Positions 1-6,969 of a stretch of 9,756 nt of DNA are shown here, one piece after another (positions within the stretch are counted from its first letter, which is position 1; the number at the start of each line of letters is the position of its first letter). The notes under the pieces were generated by a model. That model made no database searches. It was not told where the DNA came from and worked only from the letters and a program-made list of their open reading frames with translations. The DNA comes from Flavobacteriales bacterium UBA3431 (lineage in GTDB: Bacteria; Bacteroidota; Bacteroidia; Flavobacteriales; Schleiferiaceae). The stretch spans positions 18,093 through 27,848 of the forward strand of contig DFSS01000037.1 of assembly GCA_002381225.1 (NCBI GenBank), given 5' to 3'. A program made the position numbers and the translations under genes.

Positions 1-555
1 CATGGATGCGAGGCCAAATTGGGCTAAAGAAGGCGGAATCGTGGCACTTTGGGTGGAGGCGATACGGCGGGCAAGTACCTCCGCATCGTGGGCATCAAAT
101 CGGGCAATGACCTCAGGCAAGCTGGCCTTCACGCGCTGAATCAAGGCCTCTTGGGAGGGAGCAATGATGGCCACCACAAGCTGCGGTTCGGCCCAGAGAT
201 TCTTGAGAACCAAAGTGCTGCTCGAATCTGGAATAATGGCGAGGGTGAGTATGCTCTTGGATCGCTTGGTCAGAGAGGAAGTGGCGTCTTGATCAATGCG
301 CGAGAGGTCAAAGTGGGGTTCGGCCATGGGGAGGCCGTCCATGGGTTTGGCCAACTGCTCCAAAAGAATGACCCCTAAGTCTGCATCCCAAAGAGCACGG
401 TCGCAAAAAAGGGTCAGCTCGTTGTGGGTTCCATTGCTGCTGGGAAGGCTGTGCTTTCGCGCCAGGGCGCGGGCTTCGGCCGTTTGTGGCTCCGACTGGC
501 AGCCCACGAACAGGATGGCCGAGAGGAGAACCATGCGACCGAAGGAAGGCATCAT
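1..555 (-). CDS. DUF4837-family lipoprotein, C-terminal part beyond the window
   Basis: The frame is open for 185 codons from an ATG at 555 and runs off the left edge, so the C-terminal part is missing (the family is about 300 residues or more, from memory). Residues 1-19 look like a lipoprotein signal: Arg7, a hydrophobic run, then LFVGC with Cys19 as the lipidated residue. The -3 position is Phe, which is less usual than Leu. Residues about 37-87 (LPSSNG, a Trp at 56, KPMDGLPMAEPHFDLS) match what I recall of DUF4837, an uncharacterised family largely confined to Bacteroidota. The start overlaps the mltD stop as ATGA, and no Shine-Dalgarno precedes it, which suggests coupled translation. Met8 is an alternative start but would leave almost no charged n-region. 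The function is unknown; a role at the cell envelope linked to MltD is inferred from context only. Confidence 0.8.
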   Translation of the reverse strand, partial: MMPSFGRMVLLSAILFVGCQSEPQTAEARALARKHSLPSSNGTHNELTLFCDRALWDADLGVILLEQLAKPMDGLPMAEPHFDLSRIDQDATSSLTKRSKSILTLAIIPDSSSTLVLKNLWAEPQLVVAIIAPSQEALIQRVKASLPEVIARFDAHDAEVLARRIASTQSATIPPSLAQFGLASM

Positions 556-1805
556 CCGCGCACTTTAAGTTTTTGGCCGATGCGGATCGTTGTTCCACGA
601 AGGCCATTCCAGCGTTGGAGGTCCGATACGCGTACCCCGTATTTCTTGGCGATGGCCCCGAGGGTGTCCCCGGATCGCACGGTATGGTAGGCATTGCTGC
701 CCCGAGATGTGGCGCTGCTCGCTACCTGGGTGGGCGGGGGCAGTGGGGCTTTTTTAAGTCGCTGTGCGGTTGTCGCATACAACGTGTCGGCAAAGGCCAC
801 GTAGGCGGGCATAGCCGCCTTGGGGACGACAAAACTGTACACCTTCCCATCCTTGGGTCCGGGCACATGGTGCAATTTGTACTGCGGGTTGAGGATCGTG
901 ATCAGGGTACTATCAATGGACAGCACTTGGGCGACATCGTAAAGACCCACGGGTGCGGTGGCGTTGATGGTGTCTACGTCAAAGAAGGTAGTGGGCGGCA
1001 TGTCCGCGCGTACCCCGTGTAGACCAGCGTAATTCATGGCATAGACGGCGGCGATGTAGGCCGGCACGTAATTGCGCGTTTCTCGGGGCAAGAAGGGCCG
1101 GATTTCCCAGTAGGTGGTTTTCCCTCCCGAATACCGAATCGCCTTGGAGACATTGCCCGGTCCTGCGTTGTAGGCGGCCAAAGCCAGTTCCCAGCTGCCG
1201 AACATGTCGTACATCTTTTTCAAGTAGCGGCAGGCCGCATCGGTGCTCTTGACCGGGTCCATCCGTTCATCGACGTATGAACTGATTTCAAGTCCTTGCA
1301 ATTTTCCGGTAGCATACATGAACTGCCATAAGCCTTTGGCCCCCACGGGACTGGTGGCAGAGGGATTCATGGCGCTTTCAATGATGGGTAAGTATTTGAG
1401 CTCCATCGGCATATTGTAGCGGTCCAAGGCCGCCTCAAAAATCGGAAAATAGTAGGTGGATCGTCCGATAACGCGCCCAAGGAACTCCTTTCGGCGGCCC
1501 AAGTAAAACTGGATGGAATTCTTGACATCGGGGGTAAAGCGCAAGTCCATCGGAGAACGTTGGTCCAGGGTTGCCAATCGCTGGGCAATCACGGCGTCGG
1601 ACACCCCTAAAATATCAGCGGCGGCCGTATCAACCCCTTTGATCGCATGGTGGACGAACGTTTGTTCCGCCCGGCTGGTCAACCAACGAGCATACAGGGA
1701 GTCTGCCTTGTTGGCGAGGGGAAATTTGGGCACCAAGCTATCTCCTCCGTGTCCAAATACGGACAGCGTCAAGGTCAAGGCCACTAAAAAGAAGAAGCGA
1801 GGCAT
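552..1805 (-). CDS. mltD: MltD-like membrane-associated lytic transglycosylase with C-terminal LysM
   Basis: This 417-residue protein should cleave the MurNAc-GlcNAc bond of peptidoglycan in the periplasm to form 1,6-anhydroMurNAc ends (GH23 family). Residues 1 to about 19 form a cleavable signal peptide. There is no lipobox cysteine, unlike E. coli MltD, which is a lipoprotein. An N-terminal region (about 30-115) ends in the YLGRRKEFLGR and YYFPIFE motifs usual in Bacteroidota MltD. The SLT domain spans about 120-262: catalytic Glu143 in LPIIESAMNP, GLWQFM at 158-163, and AYNAGPGNV at 211-219. A Pro/Ser/Thr linker at about 353-370 leads to one LysM domain (about 373-415, YHTVRSGDTLGAIAKKYGV), which binds glycan. 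Many family members carry two or more LysM domains, so one is on the low side. The ATG overlaps the gatA stop by one base (TAATG), and the stop overlaps the start of the DUF4837 gene by four bases. Confidence 0.92.
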   Translation of the reverse strand: MPRFFFLVALTLTLSVFGHGGDSLVPKFPLANKADSLYARWLTSRAEQTFVHHAIKGVDTAAADILGVSDAVIAQRLATLDQRSPMDLRFTPDVKNSIQFYLGRRKEFLGRVIGRSTYYFPIFEAALDRYNMPMELKYLPIIESAMNPSATSPVGAKGLWQFMYATGKLQGLEISSYVDERMDPVKSTDAACRYLKKMYDMFGSWELALAAYNAGPGNVSKAIRYSGGKTTYWEIRPFLPRETRNYVPAYIAAVYAMNYAGLHGVRADMPPTTFFDVDTINATAPVGLYDVAQVLSIDSTLITILNPQYKLHHVPGPKDGKVYSFVVPKAAMPAYVAFADTLYATTAQRLKKAPLPPPTQVASSATSRGSNAYHTVRSGDTLGAIAKKYGVRVSDLQRWNGLRGTTIRIGQKLKVRG

Positions 1806-3220
1806 TACAGGCGGTCTAAAATGTGAGCGGCCTGGAACATTTTGGGTTCATCAAACGGACCAGCCATAATCTGCATACCAAAAGGCAGGCCATTTGAATG
1901 AGGACCAGCAGGAATGCTCACTGCGGGGATCCCAGCGATGGGGGCTTGAACCGTAAAGATGTCTTCCAAGTAGAGCACGGTTGGGTCCGTATATTCTTGT
2001 CCTAATGGGAATGCGGTGTGCGGGGTTGTTGGCCCGATGAGGGCGTCCACTCGGGTCAAGGCCTCGAGGGTCGCATCGCGAACCACGCGGCGAGCTTTTT
2101 GTGCCTTGCCATAAAACGCGTCAAAGTAGCCGGCGCTCAAGACGAAAGTGCCCAGTAAGATGCGGCGTTGAACTTCCTCGCCGAAGCCCTCGGAGCGGGA
2201 TTTTTTGTAGAGCGATTCGAGGTCCGTAGCCTGCTCACTTCGGTGTCCAATGTGCACGCCGTCATAGCGGGCAAGGTTGGAGCTCGCTTCCGCCGTGGTA
2301 AGGATGTAGTAAATGGGCACTAAAGCATCCAAATAGGGAAAATCTAGCGCTTCGACGCGGTGTCCTGCCGACGTCAATTGGTCGACCCGGTCAAAGAAGT
2401 ACTGGCGGATTTCCGCGTCCAGGGCGGGGTTGTCCAACACTTCTTTGTAGTAGCCAAAGGTGAAGGGTCGCTCGGCCGGAACGGGGGCCATAGCGGGCAC
2501 CGCGCGCTCGGAGCAGGTGGTATCAAAAGCGTCCACCCCGGAGATGACCTCGGTAATCAAAGCCAAGTCGTCGAGAGACCGCGCAAAGGGCCCAACTTGG
2601 TCAAAAGAGGAGGCGTAAGCTATCACGCCATGGCGCGATACGCGGCCATAGGTGGGCTTCACTCCGTAGATGCCCGTGAAGGCGGCAGGTTGGCGAATGG
2701 AACCACCCGTGTCCGAGCCCAGGGCAGCGTGGCAGATGCCTGCGGCCACCGCCGCCGCGGAGCCGCCCGAAGAGCCCCCTGGAGTTAGGGAAGGATCGAG
2801 GGGGTTTTTAACCGGCCCATAGGCGGATGTTTCATTGGAGGAGCCCATGGCAAACTCATCACACCCTGTGCGCCCGAGAATGATGGCGTCGGCGTCGACC
2901 AATTTTTGTACGACGGTAGCCGTGAATTGGGACTCAAAACCGCGTAGCATGTTGGAGCTGGCGCTCACCCCATGACCTTTGAAGCAAAGATTGTCTTTGA
3001 GAGCCATGATGACGCCGGCGAGTGGCCCGGCTGTTCCCGCGGCGAGCTTGGCATCGACGGATAGAGCCTGGGCTCGGGCCGTCTCGGGGAAGAGTTCGAT
3101 AAATATGTTGAGATCCGCCTTTTCCGCTGCGCGCTGAAGCGCCGCCTCTACCAATTCGGCACAGGAGGTCTGTCCGGCTCGGAGGGCCGAATGGAGGGAG
3201 TCAATCGAAGGGTAGATCAC
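1805..3220 (-). CDS. gatA: Glutamyl-tRNA(Gln)/aspartyl-tRNA(Asn) amidotransferase subunit A
   Basis: This is an amidase-signature enzyme of 471 residues. GatA hydrolyses glutamine and passes ammonia to GatB, which amidates Glu-tRNA(Gln) or Asp-tRNA(Asn). The Lys-cisSer-Ser triad is visible as Lys75 (MALKDN), Ser150 (TPGGSSGGS) and Ser174 ([12 protein letters not shown]). The 75- and 24-residue spacings equal those of S. aureus GatA (K79, S154, S178, from memory). GatA-specific blocks continue downstream: [66 protein letters not shown] and [11 protein letters not shown]. The start is GTG, overlapping the tatA stop as GTGA, with AAGGA six bases upstream. The stop overlaps mltD by one base. The C-terminus seems slightly short. 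gatB and gatC are not in the window, which is common. A generic amidase is the alternative but fits the motifs less well. Confidence 0.93.
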   Translation of the reverse strand: MIYPSIDSLHSALRAGQTSCAELVEAALQRAAEKADLNIFIELFPETARAQALSVDAKLAAGTAGPLAGVIMALKDNLCFKGHGVSASSNMLRGFESQFTATVVQKLVDADAIILGRTGCDEFAMGSSNETSAYGPVKNPLDPSLTPGGSSGGSAAAVAAGICHAALGSDTGGSIRQPAAFTGIYGVKPTYGRVSRHGVIAYASSFDQVGPFARSLDDLALITEVISGVDAFDTTCSERAVPAMAPVPAERPFTFGYYKEVLDNPALDAEIRQYFFDRVDQLTSAGHRVEALDFPYLDALVPIYYILTTAEASSNLARYDGVHIGHRSEQATDLESLYKKSRSEGFGEEVQRRILLGTFVLSAGYFDAFYGKAQKARRVVRDATLEALTRVDALIGPTTPHTAFPLGQEYTDPTVLYLEDIFTVQAPIAGIPAVSIPAGPHSNGLPFGMQIMAGPFDEPKMFQAAHILDRL

Positions 3221-3402
3221 TCTTTGTCCTTGGACGTGTCGTCTTCGTCTTCCTTCAGTGCTTTCTTGAACTCCTTGACGCCGCCTCCCAAGCCTTTCAT
3301 CAGCTCAGGAATTTTACGGCCTCCAAAAAGCAAAAGAACCAATGCCACGATCAAAACGATCTGCCAAGGGCCAACCATGCCCAGAAAAATGCTTAATGCC
3401 AT
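3217..3402 (-). CDS. tatA: Sec-independent protein translocase subunit TatA/TatE
   Basis: This is a 61-residue protein of the twin-arginine translocon, which oligomerises with TatC to move folded proteins across the inner membrane. It has the standard TatA layout. A short N-terminal segment with the polar residue Gln14 (GPWQIVL) leads to a transmembrane helix at about 12-26. A Phe26-Gly27 hinge ([12 protein letters not shown]) follows, then an amphipathic helix with the [13 protein letters not shown] pattern at 37-49 and a charged, acidic tail. The frame stays open for 42 further codons upstream, back into gpsA, but that extension has no TatA character, so I chose the ATG at 3402; Met9 is a less likely alternative. 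The gap after gpsA is 43 bases, and the stop overlaps the gatA start as GTGA. No tatC is present in the window. The length is usual for the family, and a TatB assignment is unlikely. Confidence 0.92.
   Translation of the reverse strand: MALSIFLGMVGPWQIVLIVALVLLLFGGRKIPELMKGLGGGVKEFKKALKEDEDDTSKDKE
3227..3231 (-). promoter_or_regulatory. Shine-Dalgarno sequence for gatA
   Basis: On the minus strand AAGGA lies six bases before the gatA GTG start, inside the last codons of tatA. It is the only good Shine-Dalgarno match I found at a start codon here; the other starts are preceded by weak or no matches, as expected in Bacteroidota. It supports the GTG as the true start and suggests that gatA can be initiated by ribosomes other than those finishing tatA. 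Confidence 0.5.
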
Positions 3403-3445
3403 GTTCTTGCGATTAGTGGGAGTAAAAGTACAAAGCCCCGGGTGG

Positions 3446-4441
3446 CTATTTGAGTTTTTCGGCCAACTCCCGAACCACTTTTTTCGGAGGCTTTCCTTCG
3501 TAGAGGATTTTATAGACGGCGGAAGCAATGGGCATGCGCACTTCGCGGCTCTTTTTCACATCCCGAATCAGCTTCGTCGCATAATACCCTTCGGCTACCA
3601 TGCTCATTTCCAACATGGCACTGCGAACGGTGTAGCCCTTTCCAATGAGATTTCCGAGCGTGCGGTTTCGCGAAAAAGGAGAATACATGGTTACAAATAG
3701 GTCCCCAGAATAGGCGGTCCGGGAGATGTCGCGCTTCATCGGCTCAACCGCCTTGATGAAGCGCTTCATTTCTACGAGCGCGTTACTCACAAGTACGGCC
3801 TGGAAGTTGTCACCATAGCCTAGTCCGTGGCAAATGCCCGCGGCAATGGCATATATGTTCTTGAGCACCGAGGCGTATTCCGTGCCATAGATGTCATCGG
3901 TGCAATTGGTTTGAATGGCTGGGCCGCTCACTTTTTTGGCCATGATTCGGGCCAATTGGTCATTCTGTGAGGCAATGGTCAAGTAGGACAGGCGTTCTAA
4001 GGCCACTTCCTCCGCATGGCAAGGGCCCAGAACGGCCCCAAACTGCTGGTAGCTCAGGCCAAAACTGTCATGTAAAAACTCCCCAACGATTTGGTGCGTT
4101 TGGGGCACAATCCCCTTGACGGCTGAAAAGACATTTTTTGAAGGCAAGAGATCCCGAATGGGCTCAATGGCCTCCGCTAAAAAGGCGGATGGAATGGCCA
4201 AAACCAGAATATCGGCCTCTTCCGCCACGGCGCGGATGTCGCTATCCATGTCCAACTTGTCGACATCGAGCTCGACCTCCGATAAATACTTGGGGTTGTG
4301 GTGGTGAATTTGAACGTGCAGAATGGTTTCATCGCTGCGCACCCACCAACCGACGCGGTCGTTGTTTTGCGAGAGAATTTTAACAAGGGCCGTGGCCCAA
4401 GAGCCGCTTCCTAAGACCGCTATGGATGGATTTTTCCCCAT
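3446..4441 (-). CDS. gpsA: NAD(P)H-dependent glycerol-3-phosphate dehydrogenase
   Basis: This 331-residue cytoplasmic enzyme reduces dihydroxyacetone phosphate to sn-glycerol-3-phosphate, the backbone precursor of phospholipids. An N-terminal Rossmann fold carries the GSGSWATAL dinucleotide loop at 11-19. Lys109 in SAVKGIVP, the GPCHAEEVA block at 139-147, the catalytic-lysine motif [10 protein letters not shown] (Lys194), SGDLFVT at 245-251 and SPFSRNR at 254-260 follow in the expected order. Most GpsA proteins have Ser or Thr where Cys141 sits in GPxHAEE. I recall the Cys form from Bacteroidota, so I read it as a lineage trait rather than a defect. The length is typical. The ATG overlaps the stop of the M28 peptidase gene by one base (TAATG), with no Shine-Dalgarno, so translation is probably coupled. 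Its product feeds membrane lipid synthesis, in keeping with the envelope theme of the unit. Confidence 0.95.
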   Translation of the reverse strand: MGKNPSIAVLGSGSWATALVKILSQNNDRVGWWVRSDETILHVQIHHHNPKYLSEVELDVDKLDMDSDIRAVAEEADILVLAIPSAFLAEAIEPIRDLLPSKNVFSAVKGIVPQTHQIVGEFLHDSFGLSYQQFGAVLGPCHAEEVALERLSYLTIASQNDQLARIMAKKVSGPAIQTNCTDDIYGTEYASVLKNIYAIAAGICHGLGYGDNFQAVLVSNALVEMKRFIKAVEPMKRDISRTAYSGDLFVTMYSPFSRNRTLGNLIGKGYTVRSAMLEMSMVAEGYYATKLIRDVKKSREVRMPIASAVYKILYEGKPPKKVVRELAEKLK

Positions 4442-5865
4442 TATTGCACGCGTTCGCTGCGCTGAGCGATATCAACAAAGGTCATTCGAGGGTGCTTTTG
4501 CGCTCGCTGCATGATTTCGAGAGCCGCTTCGGTGACTTTGACAAGGCCATCCATATCAATCTTTTCGAGATCGTCCGTGGGGCCGTGGTAGTCTTCGTGC
4601 AACCCGGTGTGAAGCATGATGGCGGGGATTCCGGCGCGGACAAACGACGCATGGTCCGAACGCGGGAAGAGCGCAGGGATGTTCTCAATGCCAAACTGGT
4701 CACAAGGCATATCCCGCAACACGCTGGCCCATTCATCGGCGGACCCGGTGGCATAGATCATGAGGCTATCCGCTCGATTGAGACGGCCCACCATATCAAT
4801 GTTGAGCATGTAGGCAAAGTCGTGGACGGGCACCGGGCAGTTTTCGACAAAGTACTTGGAGCCAAGCAAGCCGTCTTCTTCCGCCGAAAAGGCTACGAAA
4901 AGGATGTTGCGGCCTTGCACCTCGGGGTAAAGGCTGACCTCACGTGCGAGTTCCATGAGGACGGCTGTTCCGCTCGCGTTGTCATCCGCGCCATTGTGCA
5001 CTTGGCCCTCAGCATCGGGATCGCGCGATCCCCATTTTCCGAGGCCGACATGGTCGTAATGCGCCCCCACGACGATCGTGGTGGGCTGTCCCAAATCCAA
5101 GAATCCTGCAACATTGTAGGCTTCCGCTCCGCGCTCTTGGATGGTGATTTGGAAGCCGATGTCCGCTTGTGATCGACGCAGTTTGCGTACCCATTTTTTT
5201 CCGCTGACCAAGGCGACAGGGATGCCTAGGTCGCGCTGGCGTCGAAGCATCATTTGGGTGATGCCATTTCGATGGCCGCGATCCAGGAGGAGAATAGCTT
5301 TGGCTCCAGCATCTTTCGCGTTTTTGATGCGCGTGGGCAGGTCCGTGCGGTAGTCCGCGTATTTCTTCTTGTCTCGGGGGGTCAGTTCCCAATCCATGGT
5401 GACGATTTGGCCCATCAACTCTAGGCCATCGTAGTGTTTTGTGGCAATGCCGGCATGAATGTAGACCGAACTGCCTTCGAGTGCCCCCGTTTGGCTGTAG
5501 GGAAGGACTACCAGGGCGGGAGCGGGGGTCGAGCCGCTATGGACAAACAGGCTGTCGTCGGCAATCCGAACCCAATTACCGCCTCGGGGCAAATGTGCGG
5601 GTCGCGGGGCGCTGAATTGCTGGGTAAATCCACCGGGGAAGAAGGGCCGCAGGCCGGCTTCTTGGAAGTTTCGGATGATGTAGGCAACGGCTTCATTCGC
5701 TCCTTCGGTGCCGGGAAGGCGTCCTTGGAGGTCATCCGCGGCGAGGAACTCCATATCGCGCTTGAGGCGTTCTCTGGCCTCGGGGCTAAGGGTGCCACAT
5801 TTGAAGGTTTGGGCCGAAAGACCGACCACACACAGGAGGCCTAAAACGAGGGATAAGCGTTTCAT
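4441..5865 (-). CDS. Secreted M28-family zinc metallopeptidase with PA-like insertion
   Basis: The product is 474 residues from the ATG at 5865. That start gives a clean signal peptide (MKRLSLVLGLLCVVGLSAQ) with likely cleavage after Ala19; the open frame continues 29 codons upstream into lspA but that part lacks signal-peptide character. The C-terminal half is an M28 co-catalytic zinc domain. Visible ligands are His269 in AHYDHVG, the bridging Asp294/295 in NGADDNASG, the general base Glu329 and ligand Glu330 in SAEEDGLLG, Asp357 in NIDMVGR, and His427 in EDYHGPTDD. Residues about 130-225 look like a protease-associated (PA) insertion, common in aminopeptidases such as the Aminopeptidase Y/S types. 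It probably acts in the periplasm or outside the cell, removing N-terminal residues from peptides; the substrate is not predictable. A 14-base gap separates it from lspA, and its stop overlaps gpsA by one base. All metal ligands are present, so it should be active. Confidence 0.88.
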   Translation of the reverse strand: MKRLSLVLGLLCVVGLSAQTFKCGTLSPEARERLKRDMEFLAADDLQGRLPGTEGANEAVAYIIRNFQEAGLRPFFPGGFTQQFSAPRPAHLPRGGNWVRIADDSLFVHSGSTPAPALVVLPYSQTGALEGSSVYIHAGIATKHYDGLELMGQIVTMDWELTPRDKKKYADYRTDLPTRIKNAKDAGAKAILLLDRGHRNGITQMMLRRQRDLGIPVALVSGKKWVRKLRRSQADIGFQITIQERGAEAYNVAGFLDLGQPTTIVVGAHYDHVGLGKWGSRDPDAEGQVHNGADDNASGTAVLMELAREVSLYPEVQGRNILFVAFSAEEDGLLGSKYFVENCPVPVHDFAYMLNIDMVGRLNRADSLMIYATGSADEWASVLRDMPCDQFGIENIPALFPRSDHASFVRAGIPAIMLHTGLHEDYHGPTDDLEKIDMDGLVKVTEAALEIMQRAQKHPRMTFVDIAQRSERVQ

Positions 5866-5879
5866 ACGCAGTTCAAATA

Positions 5880-6521
5880 TTATCGTTGGCTGCCCCAACT
5901 CTGAGGACGGCGGGAGCTCCAATACAGAAGCACAACCCCTACCGTGACGCACGCGTCAGCCAAATTAAAGATGGGCCGGAAGAAGATAAAATAGTCGCCG
6001 CCCCAAAAGGGAATCCAGGAGGGCAAAACCCCCTCCCACAAGGGAAAGTACAGCATGTCCACCACATTTCCGAGCAGCATGGGGGCGTATCCGCTGCCCC
6101 ATTCGGCCACACCGGTGTACATCATCCAGTCGCTGTATTCGGCGGAATAGGTTAGCCCACGATCAAACAGGAGGCCGTAAAACAAGCTGTCTACCACATT
6201 GCCCAAAGCGCCAGCTAAGACGATGCCAAAAGAGATCAATACAAAAGGCGTGGCTCCCCCTTGGGCGAGGCGACGCATGTACCAAAGGATTCCGCCAATG
6301 GCCAATATCCGAAAGGAAGACAAGGCGTATTTCCCCGCGATGCCGCCCCATTCCATCCCAAAGGCCATGCCGGGGTTTTCGGTAAAATGAAGCTGAAACC
6401 AAGAAGTAATGGGATAGCTTTCGCCGAGGGCAAAGGAGGTTTTAATCCAAATCTTGAGCCATTGGTCCAAAAAAACCAAGACTGCAGCGGTAAGGAGGGG
6501 CCACTTGAGGGATGCGTTCAC
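5880..6521 (-). CDS. lspA: Lipoprotein signal peptidase (signal peptidase II)
   Basis: LspA is an inner-membrane aspartyl protease that cuts the signal peptide from prolipoproteins after the cysteine is lipidated. The 213-residue product has four predicted helices, at about 6-26, 65-82, 91-110 and 183-202. Conserved motifs are FLDQWLK at 17-23, ENPGMAFGM at 48-56, GALGNVVDS at 104-112, VVDMLYFP at 153-160 and IFNLADA at 184-190. By alignment with the P. aeruginosa enzyme (D124 and D143, from memory) the catalytic pair is Asp155 and Asp189. It is longer than the usual 150-170 residues because of a periplasmic stretch between residues 112 and 183, a form I recall from Bacteroidota. The start is GTG overlapping the dksA-like stop as GTGA, without a clear Shine-Dalgarno. 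A likely substrate, the DUF4837 lipoprotein, is encoded at the end of the same unit. Confidence 0.94.
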   Translation of the reverse strand: MNASLKWPLLTAAVLVFLDQWLKIWIKTSFALGESYPITSWFQLHFTENPGMAFGMEWGGIAGKYALSSFRILAIGGILWYMRRLAQGGATPFVLISFGIVLAGALGNVVDSLFYGLLFDRGLTYSAEYSDWMMYTGVAEWGSGYAPMLLGNVVDMLYFPLWEGVLPSWIPFWGGDYFIFFRPIFNLADACVTVGVVLLYWSSRRPQSWGSQR

Positions 6522-6898
6522 CGCTGCTTGAGCTTGGCTTCCATGCTCATCGTGGCGTGAGGAACCAATTTGAGACGCTCTTTTTCAATGCGGTTTCCGG
6601 TGACTCGGCACATGCCGTAGGTTTTGTTTTCGATACGGATGATGGCGGCGCGGAGGTCGCGTAAGAACTTCTCCTGACGGGCGGCCAATTGGGCATTCGC
6701 CTCTTTGCTCATCGTTTCAGATCCTTCTTCAAAACTCTTGAAACTAGGCGAAGTGTCCTCGGTGCCGTTGTCCATGTTGTTGGTGAACTGCTCCCGAAGA
6801 ATTCGGAGGTCTTCTTCCGCTTTTTCAATCTTGCCTTGAATCAAAATGCGGAACTCCTCGAGCTCGGCATCGCTGTAGCGTTCGGTCTTGTTTTCCAT
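6518..6898 (-). CDS. DksA/TraR-family protein with degenerate zinc finger
   Basis: This 126-residue protein resembles DksA/TraR regulators, which insert a coiled coil into the secondary channel of RNA polymerase and modulate initiation with ppGpp. Residues about 8-95 are predicted to form two long charged helices joined by an acidic turn (DNGTEDTSP at 43-51). The C-terminal part has the finger frame YGMCRVTGNRIEKERL and VPHATMSM. Only Cys97 of the four zinc ligands remains; the other three positions are Thr100, Ser118 and Ala121. I recall similar forms as normal for Bacteroidota, so the fold is probably kept without zinc. The tip lacks a clear DxxDxA motif, so a true DksA role is uncertain. 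It is the first gene after a 71-base gap holding a promoter candidate, and its stop overlaps lspA. The ileS-dksA-lspA order is one I recall from this phylum. Confidence 0.88.
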   Translation of the reverse strand: MENKTERYSDAELEEFRILIQGKIEKAEEDLRILREQFTNNMDNGTEDTSPSFKSFEEGSETMSKEANAQLAARQEKFLRDLRAAIIRIENKTYGMCRVTGNRIEKERLKLVPHATMSMEAKLKQR

Positions 6899-6920
6899 GA
6901 TTCCAATGAGTAAAGAGGGC

Positions 6921-6948
6921 CGAATATACGCAATAGGAATATTAACAA
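6921..6948 (-). promoter_or_regulatory. Candidate Bacteroidota-type promoter for the dksA-lspA unit
   Basis: On the minus strand TTG (6948-6946) is followed 17 bases later by TATATTCG (6928-6921), one mismatch from the Bacteroidota -7 consensus TAnnTTTG with its TTG -33 element. It lies in the only sizeable gap between genes, and a start a few bases downstream would give a short leader before the ATG at 6898. The region is visibly more AT-rich than the flanking genes. The match is short and could be chance. Confidence 0.4.
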
Positions 6949-6969
6949 CCGGTATCTAGAAGTTAATTC
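6937..6969 (-). repeat. Imperfect AT-rich inverted repeat just after ileS
   Basis: Directly after the ileS stop codon the minus strand reads GAATTAAC (6969-6962), and 15 bases later GTTAATATTC (6946-6937). These pair as eight base pairs with a two-base bulge. The stem is AT-rich and no T-run follows, so it is a poor intrinsic terminator. Its left-hand arm covers the TTG of the promoter candidate, so it could equally be an operator or have no function. Confidence 0.3.

Noticed and set aside
486..1022. A 178-codon plus-strand open frame opposite mltD.
   Set aside because: It is in register with mltD codons and shows no domain; it is a shadow of the real gene.
3403..3445. TACTTTTA in the gpsA-tatA gap as a possible promoter -7 element.
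   Set aside because: It differs from TAnnTTTG at one base, but no TTG lies 17-23 bases upstream; the nearest TTTG is directly adjacent. Chance match is likely.
4426..5172. A 248-codon plus-strand open frame opposite the M28 peptidase gene.
   Set aside because: It has the same codon register as the peptidase gene and the same explanation: scarcity of TTA, CTA and TCA codons. No recognisable domain or start signal.
5866..5879. TATTTG just before the M28 peptidase start as a promoter element.
   Set aside because: The TA is one base out of place relative to TAnnTTTG, and it sits too close to the ATG for a normal leader.
5866..5952. A longer N-terminus for the M28 peptidase starting at 5952.
   Set aside because: The extra 29 residues overlap lspA and would hide an otherwise typical signal peptide; the ATG at 5865 fits better.
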